From assembly GCA_018268895.1 (NCBI GenBank), contig JAFDVP010000001.1, forward strand, positions 1,426,001 through 1,490,000: 64,000 bases of DNA, given 5' to 3'. The notes under the pieces were generated by a model. The model saw only the letters and a list, made by a program, of their open reading frames with translations. It had not been told where the DNA came from and did no database searches. This document shows positions 16,575 to 24,926 of this stretch, piece after piece. Origin of the DNA: Acidobacteriota bacterium. Lineage in GTDB: Bacteria > Acidobacteriota > Terriglobia > Terriglobales > Acidobacteriaceae. The translations under genes were made by a program, and so were the position numbers. The first letter of the stretch is position 1. The number at the start of each line of letters is the position of its first letter.

Positions 16575-18983
16575 TTAGTGGTTTCCGCCACCCTGGTGCG
16601 ATGAACCCGAACCACCGCCACCTGGACCGCCACGGCGCCCACCACGACGGCGCCGTCCGCCGGGACGACGCTGTCCACCAGGGCCGCCCGATCCTCCGGG
16701 ACGCGGGCCTCCGCCAGCCGGGGCACCTTCAGCACGATTGAAGTTCGGCTCTTCTGCACCCTCATCGTCGCCGTCCTCGAAGTCGTCGTCGTCATCGGCT
16801 CCCTCGCCCTGAAGCTCCGCGGGAGCCTGCTGACCATGTCCACGGCCATCGCCCTCACCACCCTGCGGAGCAACCTCCGGCAGACCCAGCTTGGCTCGCT
16901 GCTCACGAAGAACAGCCTTGCGCGACAGCTTGATGCGGTTGCCTTCGATCGCCAGCACCTTCACCAGAATCTGGTCGCCTTCACGAAGCTCGTCCTTCAC
17001 TTCCTTCACGCGATGCTCAGCAATCTCTGAGACGTGCAGCAGTCCATCGGTGCCGGGGAATATCTCGACGAAGGCGCCGAACTCCGCCAGACGAACGACT
17101 TTGCCCAGGTAGGTCTTGCCAACTTCGGGGACCGCCGTGAGGTCGCTGATCATCTGGATCGCGCGCGCCAGTCCATCGGCATCGCTCGAAGCCACATTGA
17201 CGCGACCAGTGTCGTCCACATCGATCTTCACGCCCGTAGCATCGATGATGCCGCGGATGACCTTGCCTCCTGGTCCGATCAGGTCGCGAATCTTGTCTGT
17301 CGGAATCTGAAGCGTGTGAATACGCGGAGCAAACTTCGACTTCTCCTGGTTCGCGCCTGCGATCACAGCATCCATCTGGTCCAGCAGGAACATACGTCCG
17401 CGGCGTGCCTGCTCGAGCGCCTCGCGCATAATCTGCGGCGTGATGCCCATGATCTTGATGTCCATTTGGAGGGCCGTAATGCCGTTGCGCGTTCCGGCAA
17501 CCTTGAAGTCCATATCGCCATAGTGGTCCTCAGCGCCTGCAATATCGGTCAGAACGGCGTACTTGTCGCCCTCCTTCACCAGTCCCATCGCCACACCGGC
17601 GACCGCGCCCTTCAGCGGAATGCCCGCCTGCATCAGTGACAGTGAAGCTCCGCAGACCGTCGCCATCGACGACGAGCCGTTCGACTCCAGGATGTCCGAG
17701 ACCACTCGCAGCGTGTACGGAGACTCGTCCTCACCAGGCAGCACGGCTTCAATGGCGCGCGAAGCCAGAGCGCCGTGACCGATCTCGCGACGGCCGACGC
17801 CGGACATTCTGCCCACCTCGCCCACCGAGAACGGCGGGAAGTTATAGTGCAACATGAAGCGGCGCTTCTGTTCACCTTCATAGGTCTCGATGCGCTGCGC
17901 ATCGTCCGTCGTACCCAGCGTGGCCGAGACCAGCGCCTGCGTCTCGCCGCGTGTAAACAGTGCAGAGCCGTGCACGCGAGGCAACACACCAACCTCAATC
18001 GAGATCGCGCGGATCTCATCGAACGCGCGATGGTCGGGACGAATGCGGTCGTTCAGCACCTGCTCGCGGAAGATGGTCTCGCGCAAAAGCTCGTAGTACT
18101 TGCTCAGCTTCTTCGCGCCATCCGTGTCCTCGGGCGCAATCTCCGCCTTCAGCGAGTCCTTCAGCTCCTTAACCTTTGCGTAGCTCTCGAACTTCGGGTA
18201 CTTCTTCGTGTTCAGGGCATCGGCCAGCTTCGCGCCGATCTTGTTCTTCAGGGCAGCCAGATACTCAGTGTCGATCTCAACCGCCGTTACAAGGCGCTTC
18301 GTCTTGCCCGCGCGAGAGACCAGGTCCTCGATCGCCGCGCAGATCTTCTTGATCTCGCCATGGGCGAACTCAATGGCATCGACAACGCGCTCTTCGCCAA
18401 TCTGCTTCGCGCCCGACTCGATCATCGTGATGCCGTCCCTGGTGCCGACGACCATGATGTTCAGCGTGCTCTTCTCGCGCTCCGCATAGGTCGGGTTCAC
18501 GATGAACTGGTCATCGACGATGCCGATGCGCACCGCACCCACAGGACCGCCGAACGGGATATCGCTCAGGGCCAGCGCGCAGCTTGCACCATTGATGCCC
18601 AGCACGTCGGTATCGTTCTCCTTGTCGGCCGAGTACACGAACGCAACAACCTGCGTCTCGTTACGGAAGGCCTCGGGGAACAGTGGGCGGATGGGACGGT
18701 CGATCTGACGGCTGGTGAGGATCTCCTTCTCGCTTGGGCGTCCCTCGCGCTTGATGAACCCCCCGGGGATACGGCCGCCGGCATAGGTAAACTCGCGATA
18801 CTCCACTGTCAGAGGGAAGAAGTCGATGCCTTCCTTTGGGTCGGGAGCGGCAACAGCAGTTGCCAGAACCACGTTATCGCCGCTCGTCGTCAGCGCGGCG
18901 CCGGAGGCCTGCTTGGCCATGCGCCCTGTCTCGAATTTGATCTGCTTGCCACCTGCAAGCTCTACGGTTACGTCCTGCTTCAT
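16575..18983 (-). CDS. pnp: Polyribonucleotide nucleotidyltransferase (PNPase)
   Basis: Phosphorolytic 3'-5' exoribonuclease and degradosome component. The domains run in the usual order: first RNase PH core (about 10-145), all-alpha linker, second RNase PH core (about 310-545, with SNGSSSMATVCGASLSLMQAG and EDHYGDMDFKVAGT), KH domain (RIHTLQIPTDKIRDLIGPGGKVI), and S1 domain (VGKTYLGKVVRLAEFGAFVEIFPGTDGLLHVSEIAEHRV). The length of 802 residues exceeds the usual 700-720 because of a C-terminal tail of about 95 residues: Gly-rich, then an acidic DDDDDFEDGDDEGAEE block, then a Gly/Arg-rich RGG-like block. The gene lies downstream of rpsO, the classical order. Confidence 0.97.
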   Translation of the reverse strand: MKQDVTVELAGGKQIKFETGRMAKQASGAALTTSGDNVVLATAVAAPDPKEGIDFFPLTVEYREFTYAGGRIPGGFIKREGRPSEKEILTSRQIDRPIRPLFPEAFRNETQVVAFVYSADKENDTDVLGINGASCALALSDIPFGGPVGAVRIGIVDDQFIVNPTYAEREKSTLNIMVVGTRDGITMIESGAKQIGEERVVDAIEFAHGEIKKICAAIEDLVSRAGKTKRLVTAVEIDTEYLAALKNKIGAKLADALNTKKYPKFESYAKVKELKDSLKAEIAPEDTDGAKKLSKYYELLRETIFREQVLNDRIRPDHRAFDEIRAISIEVGVLPRVHGSALFTRGETQALVSATLGTTDDAQRIETYEGEQKRRFMLHYNFPPFSVGEVGRMSGVGRREIGHGALASRAIEAVLPGEDESPYTLRVVSDILESNGSSSMATVCGASLSLMQAGIPLKGAVAGVAMGLVKEGDKYAVLTDIAGAEDHYGDMDFKVAGTRNGITALQMDIKIMGITPQIMREALEQARRGRMFLLDQMDAVIAGANQEKSKFAPRIHTLQIPTDKIRDLIGPGGKVIRGIIDATGVKIDVDDTGRVNVASSDADGLARAIQMISDLTAVPEVGKTYLGKVVRLAEFGAFVEIFPGTDGLLHVSEIAEHRVKEVKDELREGDQILVKVLAIEGNRIKLSRKAVLREQRAKLGLPEVAPQGGEGDGRGHGQQAPAELQGEGADDDDDFEDGDDEGAEEPNFNRAEGAPAGGGPRPGGSGGPGGQRRPGGRRRRGGRRGGPGGGGSGSSHQGGGNH

Positions 18984-19050
18984 AGTGTGTCTCTCTTTTC
19001 TCTACGTCGTTTGGGAACTTGTATCTCGCGTCATCTGCCTTGCAGGCGCG

Positions 19051-19097
19051 AAAAAGCGCAGTTTACCGGAGGTCTCTTCAGACCGCCGGTAAACTGC
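19051..19097 (-). promoter_or_regulatory. Strong hairpin between rpsO and pnp (attenuator / processing site)
   Basis: Arms gcagtttaccgg (19058-19069) and ccggtaaactgc (19086-19097) pair over 12 perfect bases. After one mismatch, ggtct/agacc extends the stem by five, around a four-base loop. On the minus strand the hairpin is followed by GCTTTTTCGCG, so it can act as a partial terminator for rpsO. It also resembles the long pnp-leader stem that RNase III cuts in Escherichia coli. Confidence 0.75.
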
Positions 19098-19235
19098 ACT
19101 CGATTGAATCGTTCATGGGATAGCTCTGCATGACCGGCCAGCCACAAGGCCATTCCGCGCCTTGCAAGGAATCAGCAGCCGGAATGAAACCGTCCGAGCA
19201 TACTTCCATGGTTGAATGATGTCTCCGGGATGCGG

Positions 19236-19502
19236 TTACTTGCGGATACCCAGTTTGCCGATGACCTCGCGATAGCGGTCGGCATCGCACTTCTTCAGGT
19301 AATCCAGCAGACGACGGCGCTTGCTCACGAGCATCAGCAGCCCGCGGCGCGATCCGTGGTCCTTCTTGTGGGCCTTGAAGTGCTCGGTCAGCTCGCCGAT
19401 ACGCTCGCTCAGAATCGCGATCTGAACCTCCGGGCTCCCGGTGTCTGAGTCGTGTGTGCGAAATTTCGCAATAATGTCTGTTTTCTTGGCAGGTGCTAGC
19501 AC
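19236..19502 (-). CDS. rpsO: 30S ribosomal protein S15
   Basis: Small-subunit protein binding the three-way junction of 16S rRNA. The length of 88 residues is the normal size. Diagnostic segments are [36 protein letters not shown] and the ending [29 protein letters not shown]. Translation begins at a GTG (19502-19500) with AGGAG about a dozen bases upstream. It is the first gene of the rpsO-pnp unit. S15 is autoregulated at translation in several phyla, but I see no obvious mimic in the short leader. Confidence 0.97.
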   Translation of the reverse strand: MLAPAKKTDIIAKFRTHDSDTGSPEVQIAILSERIGELTEHFKAHKKDHGSRRGLLMLVSKRRRLLDYLKKCDADRYREVIGKLGIRK

Positions 19503-19634
19503 AGCTTTTGTTTACTCCTGATCTTCTTCTAATCCACTTGAGTGTTCCTAAAAGAATAGCATCGCCAGCCCCGCGTGGGCAATGGAACGACCGTTAAAGC
19601 AAAGAGATAAAAGCGCCTGAAGCGATCTGCGCTA

Positions 19635-19865
19635 TCACCCCTTCTCCCTCCCGCTGGCGATCTCGCGCATCTCGCCAAGCCACCTCAAAAACCGCGTGGC
19701 CTGACGCTTCTCTCCCCACGCCAGCGCCCAGAAGTCCCTCAGACCCACCGTACCAGCCCACTTTCCGGAGTAAGTCTCCAGACGCCACCTCAGGTAAGGG
19801 CTACGCCATGGACGCAACCGGTGACCCTTTGCCGCACACCACAGAAACCGTATCCCCTCGATCAT
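19635..19865 (-). CDS. Small conserved hypothetical protein, Trp/Arg-rich
   Basis: A 76-residue basic protein of unknown function. The core GHRLRPWRSPYLRWRLETYSG, followed by RDFWALAWGEKRQATRFLRWLGEM, has the strongly patterned Trp/Arg composition of a real protein. I have the impression it recurs in Acidobacteria, which a database search would settle. It has no signal peptide and no clear membrane helix; the amphipathic first segment (MIEGIRFLWCAAKG) might touch the membrane. The start at 19865 is chosen because longer readings extend into the divergent DinB gene's leader. Confidence 0.6.
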   Translation of the reverse strand: MIEGIRFLWCAAKGHRLRPWRSPYLRWRLETYSGKWAGTVGLRDFWALAWGEKRQATRFLRWLGEMREIASGREKG

Positions 19866-19900
19866 CTTCTTCAGTGTAACCTTGACCGGATAGAGAAGCC

Positions 19901-20428
19901 ATGAATGCAGCGCTCGCCACACTCGACCGTGAACTAGCTGCATCGCTCAGCGGGCTCACCTCGGCACAGACCCAGTTCCGGCTCTCCAACGATCCCTCGC
20001 AATGGAGCATTCACCAGATCGCCCAGCACCTTCTGCTCACCTACCGCTCCACCATTACCGCGTTCGAGTCGCGCATCGCCAAGGGCACGCCAACGCGATC
20101 ACGGCCAACGCTCAGCCAGCGCCTTGCACAGTTTGTTGTTGTCACGCTCGGGAAGATGCCGGGACGCCGCAAAGCTCCGCCGGAGGTCGCTCCAATATGG
20201 CCTGATATTGCTCTCGCCGGCGATGCTTTGGCCGAATCCGCCTCCGAAGCCCTGGCTCAACTCGACACAATCCTCGACCAGGCATCCAGCATCTTCGGCT
20301 CAATTCCCTGTCAGAGCCACTTCGCGCTCGGCCCACTCACCCCCGCCCAGTGGAGCCGCTTTCATCTCTCGCATGGCCGCCACCACATTCGTCAGATCAT
20401 GGCAATCAGGCAGGCGCGCCGTTTCTAG
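19901..20428 (+). CDS. DinB-like (DUF1569) protein
   Basis: A 175-residue four-helix-bundle protein of the DinB/YfiT superfamily, which groups metal-dependent thiol transferases and proteins of unknown role. The first metal-ligand helix is WSIHQIAQHLLLTYRS, and the C-terminal ligand motif is FHLSHGRHHIRQIMAIRQ. A proline- and charge-rich segment (KMPGRRKAPPEVAPIWP) separates the two halves. The ATG is preceded by GAGAAG. The substrate is unknown; some relatives use mycothiol, bacillithiol or glutathione. Confidence 0.78.
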   Translation: MNAALATLDRELAASLSGLTSAQTQFRLSNDPSQWSIHQIAQHLLLTYRSTITAFESRIAKGTPTRSRPTLSQRLAQFVVVTLGKMPGRRKAPPEVAPIWPDIALAGDALAESASEALAQLDTILDQASSIFGSIPCQSHFALGPLTPAQWSRFHLSHGRHHIRQIMAIRQARRF

Positions 20429-20430
20429 CT

Positions 20431-20841
20431 CTACTCTTCTTCGGTAAGCTCGTCTTCGACTCGCAGATATCGCCTCATATATCGCAGCGGCTCCTCGGCC
20501 ATTGCAAGCTCCCGCAGGTGATATCGCCAGGCATCCTCTCTCGCGCTTCGCCGCGTATAAGCCTTGCGCGTAACCGTGCCGATGCTTCCGTCCGCCATCC
20601 GCCGCTTGAAAGTCTGCGTCGGCACCTCGAAGGTCATCAGCTCGCCTGCTTTCCAGAAGTGCGCGGCAAACTCATGCGAAAACAACAGCGCGTAGTAGCG
20701 CCTTTCGACAGCAAGCGTCTCGATCGCCTTTTGCGAATCGACCCACTCCAGCCCCAGCTTCCCCACATACCACTTTCTGAACTGGAAACCATTCGTCCGA
20801 GCCTGGCCCAACAGCAACTGAAGCAACTCAAACCGTGTCAT
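20431..20841 (-). CDS. Conserved hypothetical protein
   Basis: A 136-residue soluble protein, Arg- and Glu-rich, that I cannot assign to a family. It begins MTRFELLQLLLGQARTNGFQFRKWYVGKLGLEW, has a middle strand-like region (YYALLFSHEFAAHFWKAGELMTFEVPTQTFKRRM), and ends in charged helices (REDAWRYHLRELAMAEEPLRYMRRYLRVEDELTEEE). It is convergent with the DinB-like gene, with stops two bases apart. The even codon use and clear secondary-structure pattern support a real gene. Confidence 0.7.
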   Translation of the reverse strand: MTRFELLQLLLGQARTNGFQFRKWYVGKLGLEWVDSQKAIETLAVERRYYALLFSHEFAAHFWKAGELMTFEVPTQTFKRRMADGSIGTVTRKAYTRRSAREDAWRYHLRELAMAEEPLRYMRRYLRVEDELTEEE

Positions 20842-20959
20842 TGGAGTCCTTCAACTCAAGTATGCAAGTAAGCTGTAACAATTGCTTCGACCGCCGCGCT
20901 ATGGTTCCGCGCAACGAACGTCTAACATAAGACGAGTTATACACCGACTCGACGATTGC

Positions 20960-22207
20960 ATGATGCCGACAAGCCGCCCTGACACTTCTATCATCTCTCC
21001 GAGACCCCTCGCAGTGCTCAGCCTGCTTCTTGCGCTCGTGGCGTTCGCGGCTCCGCTCAGCGCGCAATCGAACCAGCACACCGATCCGCTCAACCTTACC
21101 CCCGAGGTCCGCGAAGCACATGTGCATTTCTACAACCTGGACTACGAGGGCGCCCTCTCCCGCTTCGAAGCCATCCAGCGCGCCAACCCGCAGAACCCCA
21201 TGGCGACCAACTACGTCCTCTACACGCTCGTCTTTCGAGAGCTCTATCACCAGGACCTGCTCGACACCACCTACTACGCACACGACTCCTTCATCTTCTC
21301 CAAGCGCGACGTTCCGGTCCCCCAGGCCACACGCGACCGCATTGAGCAGCTCACCAATCAGGCCATCCAGCAGGCCGACCAGCAGATCAAAGCCAATCCC
21401 AACAACGCCAACGCCTGGTTTGCCCGCGGATACGCACGGGGCATGCACGCCTCCTTCATCACCCTTGTCGACCACAGCTATGTAGGCGCCGCGCGTCAGG
21501 GCCTCGGCTCCCGCCAGGACAGCGAACAGGCCCTCCGCATCGATCCCGACTACGCCGACGCGAAGATGGCCGTCGGCATCCAGCAGTTTGCCGTTGCCTC
21601 TCTGCCTCGCATCCTGCGCATCATGATCGGAATTACCGGCGTCACAGGGAACAAGGAGAAAGGCCTCGACCTTCTTCGCCAATGCGCGGCCAAAGGCATT
21701 GTCAATCCCATCGAGTGCCGCACCGCGCTCTCTCTCTTCCTGCGCCACGACGGACGGTATCCCGAGGCCCTCGCCGTCCAACACGGCCTTGCGGCCGAAT
21801 ACCCGCATGACTACCTCTTCCGGCTTGAAGAGGCCAATCTCACCAAGGACAAGGGCGACGGCCCCGGCGCTATCGCAGCCTACAAGCGCGTCCTCGATGA
21901 CGCCCGCAAGCCTGGTTACTTCACCGATCCACGCCTCCAGATGACCTACTTCGGGCTCGCCGACACCCAGCGCGGCCAGAACCTTATCGCCGACGCCGCG
22001 CAGAACTACCTCAACGCCGCCGCCCAACCCAAGTGCAGCGAATGGCTCAAGCGCCGCGCCCAGCTCAACGCCGGCGAGATGTTTGACCTCCTGCATCAGC
22101 GCGACAAGGCGATCGAACAGTACAAGGAAGCCTCCGCCGGAGGCGGCGACCAGTCCCAGGCCGATACCGCCCGCAAGTATCTTAAGAGCCCCTACACCGG
22201 AAGCTGA
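20960..22207 (+). CDS. Exported TPR-repeat protein
   Basis: A 415-residue protein with a signal peptide (hydrophobic core PLAVLSLLLALVAFAAPLSA) followed by TPR-like helices: EAHVHFYNLDYEGALSRFEAIQRANPQNPMA, then ANPNNANAWFARGYARGMHASF, then the C-terminal EMFDLLHQRDKAIEQYKEAS. It is probably periplasmic. It is a different family from the longer TPR protein at 4446-6539. I start at 20960 (ATGATG pair, MMPTSRPD); an upstream in-frame ATG would add 26 unlikely residues. A long open frame on the opposite strand is a composition artefact. Confidence 0.82.
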   Translation: MMPTSRPDTSIISPRPLAVLSLLLALVAFAAPLSAQSNQHTDPLNLTPEVREAHVHFYNLDYEGALSRFEAIQRANPQNPMATNYVLYTLVFRELYHQDLLDTTYYAHDSFIFSKRDVPVPQATRDRIEQLTNQAIQQADQQIKANPNNANAWFARGYARGMHASFITLVDHSYVGAARQGLGSRQDSEQALRIDPDYADAKMAVGIQQFAVASLPRILRIMIGITGVTGNKEKGLDLLRQCAAKGIVNPIECRTALSLFLRHDGRYPEALAVQHGLAAEYPHDYLFRLEEANLTKDKGDGPGAIAAYKRVLDDARKPGYFTDPRLQMTYFGLADTQRGQNLIADAAQNYLNAAAQPKCSEWLKRRAQLNAGEMFDLLHQRDKAIEQYKEASAGGGDQSQADTARKYLKSPYTGS

Positions 22208-22339
22208 GGCTGCTTCCCGGCCATCCATCTTTCTTTCCCACGAGAACTTCTTCCCCCTGCCCTCCGTATCACTTCCCGCAGGGCGCTGCACCGAAGTTGT
22301 GACAAAATAAAAGGCGCCTTGAGTCTCCTGGAGGACTCT

Positions 22340-22648
22340 ATGTTCTGTACCCGTTGCGGAAATCAGTTGGAACCAACATCCCGTTTCTGCCCTGCCTGTG
22401 GCGCTCCCGTTGCTTCTGCGGTCCCCCCACAGCAACCCTTCGCAGCGCCCCATCTTATGCGCCCGCGCAATAATCGCATGATCGCCGGGGTCTGCGCCGC
22501 CTTTGCGCGTCAGTACGGATGGGATGTCACCATCGTCCGCATCATCACAGCTATCGTATGCCTCAGCGGCGCTGGCGCACTCGCTTACATCATCGCCTGG
22601 ATCCTCATTCCCGAAGAGCCTTACGCCCTGCCCACCAACGGCATCTAG
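22340..22648 (+). CDS. Zinc-ribbon plus PspC-domain membrane protein
   Basis: A 102-residue protein. A double zinc-ribbon occupies the N-terminus (MFCTRCGNQLEPTSRFCPACGAPV), then a proline-rich linker. A PspC domain follows (NNRMIAGVCAAFARQYGWDVTIVRIITAIVCL, ending IIAWILIPEEP) with one or two membrane helices. PspC domains act in phage-shock and envelope-stress responses; this zinc-ribbon form is a common stand-alone type. The ATG at 22340 has GGAGG at good spacing (22330-22334). No pspA or pspB is nearby. Confidence 0.9.
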   Translation: MFCTRCGNQLEPTSRFCPACGAPVASAVPPQQPFAAPHLMRPRNNRMIAGVCAAFARQYGWDVTIVRIITAIVCLSGAGALAYIIAWILIPEEPYALPTNGI

Positions 22649-22687
22649 CCCTAGACCTCTGACAGGGATCAAACTGGCTTAAGATGA

Positions 22688-22763
22688 TTCATGTGTCATC
22701 CTGAGCGAAGCTGGACGCGCGCGTCTCGCGTCCAACGCAGTCGAAGGACCTGCGGTTCTCCGC
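22688..22763 (+). repeat. Intergenic repeat of the TCATCCTGAGCGAAG type
   Basis: The segment starts tgtcatcctgagcgaagctgg and ends gtcgaaggacctgcggttctc, with a central inverted repeat tggacgcg / cgcgtcca. I know this pattern as a widespread dispersed element in Acidobacteria and some other soil bacteria. Its translation yields CHPERS-like artefact peptides. Only one copy is apparent in this window. It lies between the PspC gene and lysA and would be misread as the lysA N-terminus if the first ATG were used. Confidence 0.7.
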
Positions 22764-22783
22764 TGACGCCACAAAATCTCAAA

Positions 22784-24124
22784 GTGAGCATCCGCGTTTT
22801 GACTAAGAAAGTTGCCCTGAAGACCGCCGCAGCATCGCCTGCCGCACGCCCTTTCCTCTACCGCAACCGTTCCCTCTACTGCGACGGCATCAGCCTGACC
22901 GCGCTTGCAGATACACACGGCACCCCGCTCTACGTCTATTCGGCGCAGCAGATCTCCTACCGCTTCCAGCTCTTTCAAAAAGCCTTCGCCTCACGGCCTC
23001 ACACCGTCTGCTACGCCGTCAAGGCAAACTCCTCGCTTGCGATTCTCAAGCTCCTCGGCGAGCAGGGCGCGGGGTTCGACATCGTCTCCGGCGGAGAGCT
23101 CGAGCGCGTTCGCCGCGCCCACAAGCCCGCGCTCAAACAAGTGGTCTTCTCCGGCGTTGGCAAGCAGGTCTGGGAGATCGACGCCGCGCTCAAAGCCAAC
23201 ATCCTCCAGTTCAATGTCGAGTCCGAGCAGGAGCTCGACCTCCTCGCCGCTAGAGCACAGGCGCTGCGCATCCGCGCCCGCTTCGCCCTCCGCGTCAACC
23301 CCGACGTCTTCGCCGAAACCCACCCCTACATCTCCACTGGCCTCAGCGAACACAAGTTCGGCATCGCTATCACCCAGGCCCGCACCATCTATCGCCGGGC
23401 TACGAAGTCCAAGTGGCTCGACGCGTCCGGCGTCAGCGTCCACATCGGCTCGCAGATCCGCAAGGTCGACCCCTTCGCTGCCGCACTCGACCGCGTCACC
23501 TCGCTCGTCGCCGACCTTCGCCGCGACGGCCACGACATCCGCTATATCGACGCCGGCGGCGGCCTCGGCATCGACTACTCCGACGCCCCCTTCGACGCCG
23601 CCCACCAGGTCGAGCGCTACGCCGCCGCACTCGCCAAAGGTCTCGCCAACGAGCATGCCCACCTGCTCCTCGAACCCGGACGCTTCCTCGTGGCGCAGGC
23701 AGGCGCGCTCCTCACACGCGTCCTCGTCACCAAGAAGAACGGCGCGAAGACCTTCGTCATCACCGACGCCGCCATGAACGACCTCATCCGCCCCGCGCTC
23801 TACCACGCGCACCACGAGATCGTTCCCGTCCGCCAGCCCTCCGGCAAGGCCACCATCACCGATAGCAAGACAGCAGAAAACAAAGTGGATGTAGTCGGCC
23901 CCGTCTGCGAGTCCGGCGACTTCTTCGCCCGCGACCGTGCGCTCCCACCGGTCAAGCCCGGCGAACTCCTGGCCCTGCTCGACGCCGGAGCCTACGGCAT
24001 GACCCAGGCCTCCAACTACAACTCCCGCCCCCGCGCCGCCGAGGTCCTCATCGACGGCACAAAAGCAAAGCTGATCCGCCGCCGCGAAACCATGCGCGAT
24101 CAGCTTGCACCTGAACTGCTCTAG
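22784..24124 (+). CDS. lysA: Diaminopimelate decarboxylase
   Basis: PLP enzyme making lysine from meso-diaminopimelate. PLP is bound by the Lys of VCYAVKANSSLAILKLL. Other family blocks are GAGFDIVSGGELERV, the glycine-rich VSVHIGSQIRKVDPFAAAL, the phosphate-binding YIDAGGGLGIDY, LLEPGRFLVAQAGALLTRV, and the catalytic-Cys segment VGPVCESGDFFARDR. I place the start at the GTG 22784 (or TTG 22799) because the upstream 93 bases of the frame belong to a dispersed repeat element. This gives 446 residues against a usual 415-430. No convincing ribosome site is visible. Confidence 0.95.
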   Translation: MSIRVLTKKVALKTAAASPAARPFLYRNRSLYCDGISLTALADTHGTPLYVYSAQQISYRFQLFQKAFASRPHTVCYAVKANSSLAILKLLGEQGAGFDIVSGGELERVRRAHKPALKQVVFSGVGKQVWEIDAALKANILQFNVESEQELDLLAARAQALRIRARFALRVNPDVFAETHPYISTGLSEHKFGIAITQARTIYRRATKSKWLDASGVSVHIGSQIRKVDPFAAALDRVTSLVADLRRDGHDIRYIDAGGGLGIDYSDAPFDAAHQVERYAAALAKGLANEHAHLLLEPGRFLVAQAGALLTRVLVTKKNGAKTFVITDAAMNDLIRPALYHAHHEIVPVRQPSGKATITDSKTAENKVDVVGPVCESGDFFARDRALPPVKPGELLALLDAGAYGMTQASNYNSRPRAAEVLIDGTKAKLIRRRETMRDQLAPELL

Positions 24125-24228
24125 TACCGCAAAATCCAGGTACCCTATCTGGCAGCTTCATCGCCAGATGTGGGCCTCAAGGAAGCCAGCTTAATCCACA
24201 ACTGCCCAGCCGGTGCCATACTGAACGC

Positions 24229-24750
24229 ATGTCCATCCCCTCAGGCACCCGCATCGGACACGTTCACCTCAAGGTCGCTAACCTCGACCGCGCCCTGGCC
24301 TTCTACTGCGGCGTCCTCGGCTTCGACCTGATGCAGCAGTTCGGCTCGCAGGCTGCCTTCATCTCCGCCGGAGGTTATCACCATCACATCGGCCTCAACA
24401 CCTGGGAGAGCAAGGACGGCCCTCCCCCTGCCCCCGGAACGACAGGCCTCTACCATCTCGCCATCGTCTACCCCACCCGCGCAGCGCTGGCCGATGCCCT
24501 CAGAGCTTTGATCGCGCATAAAATTCCGCTCGACGGAGCCGCCGACCATGGCGTCAGCGAGGCGTTATATCTCCGTGATCCCGACCAGAATGGCGTCGAG
24601 CTTTACTGGGACCGCCCTCAAGACGCATGGCCACGCACCTCTTCAGGAGAACTCGCCATGTACACCCGTCCGCTCAACCTGCACAATCTCCTGGCGACCT
24701 CCGACAGATCCATTCCCGATCACATTCCGGAAGGGCCAAAGGATCTATAG
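24229..24750 (+). CDS. VOC-family (glyoxalase/dioxygenase fold) protein
   Basis: A 173-residue vicinal-oxygen-chelate protein. The first beta-alpha-beta module reads IGHVHLKVANLDRALAFYCGVLGFDLMQQFG, with the first His ligand. The second module has LYHLAIVYPTRAALADALRAL and ends AADHGVSEALYLRDPDQNGVELYWDRP, with the Glu ligand. The layout resembles the N-terminal half of CatE-like catechol-2,3-dioxygenases. The ligands point to a metal enzyme, but the substrate is not predictable. The gene stands alone between lysA and the YebC gene. Confidence 0.9.
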   Translation: MSIPSGTRIGHVHLKVANLDRALAFYCGVLGFDLMQQFGSQAAFISAGGYHHHIGLNTWESKDGPPPAPGTTGLYHLAIVYPTRAALADALRALIAHKIPLDGAADHGVSEALYLRDPDQNGVELYWDRPQDAWPRTSSGELAMYTRPLNLHNLLATSDRSIPDHIPEGPKDL

Positions 24751-24926
24751 CAATCGTTGACGCAAACCTCACTGCTCCAGAAACCCATCCCGCTAAACCG
24801 AGTATTTGGGAGATTTATGCAACTGGGTGCGGGGAGAGGCTCTCCTCCGCAACGTGCTAAAATCACAAGGTCGCATGACCCTGCGTTCTCTCGACAGGCG
24901 AAGCAAATCTCCGATTGAGGTTGTAC

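Noticed and set aside
17775..19133. A 452-residue plus-strand open frame across pnp
   Set aside because: It is antisense to strongly conserved PNPase domains and has no recognisable domain, so it is a composition shadow.
20828..22672. A 614-residue open frame on the minus strand over the exported TPR gene
   Set aside because: It mirrors the codon structure of the plus-strand TPR and zinc-ribbon genes, has no family motifs, and lacks a sensible start. High GC content commonly leaves such open antisense frames.
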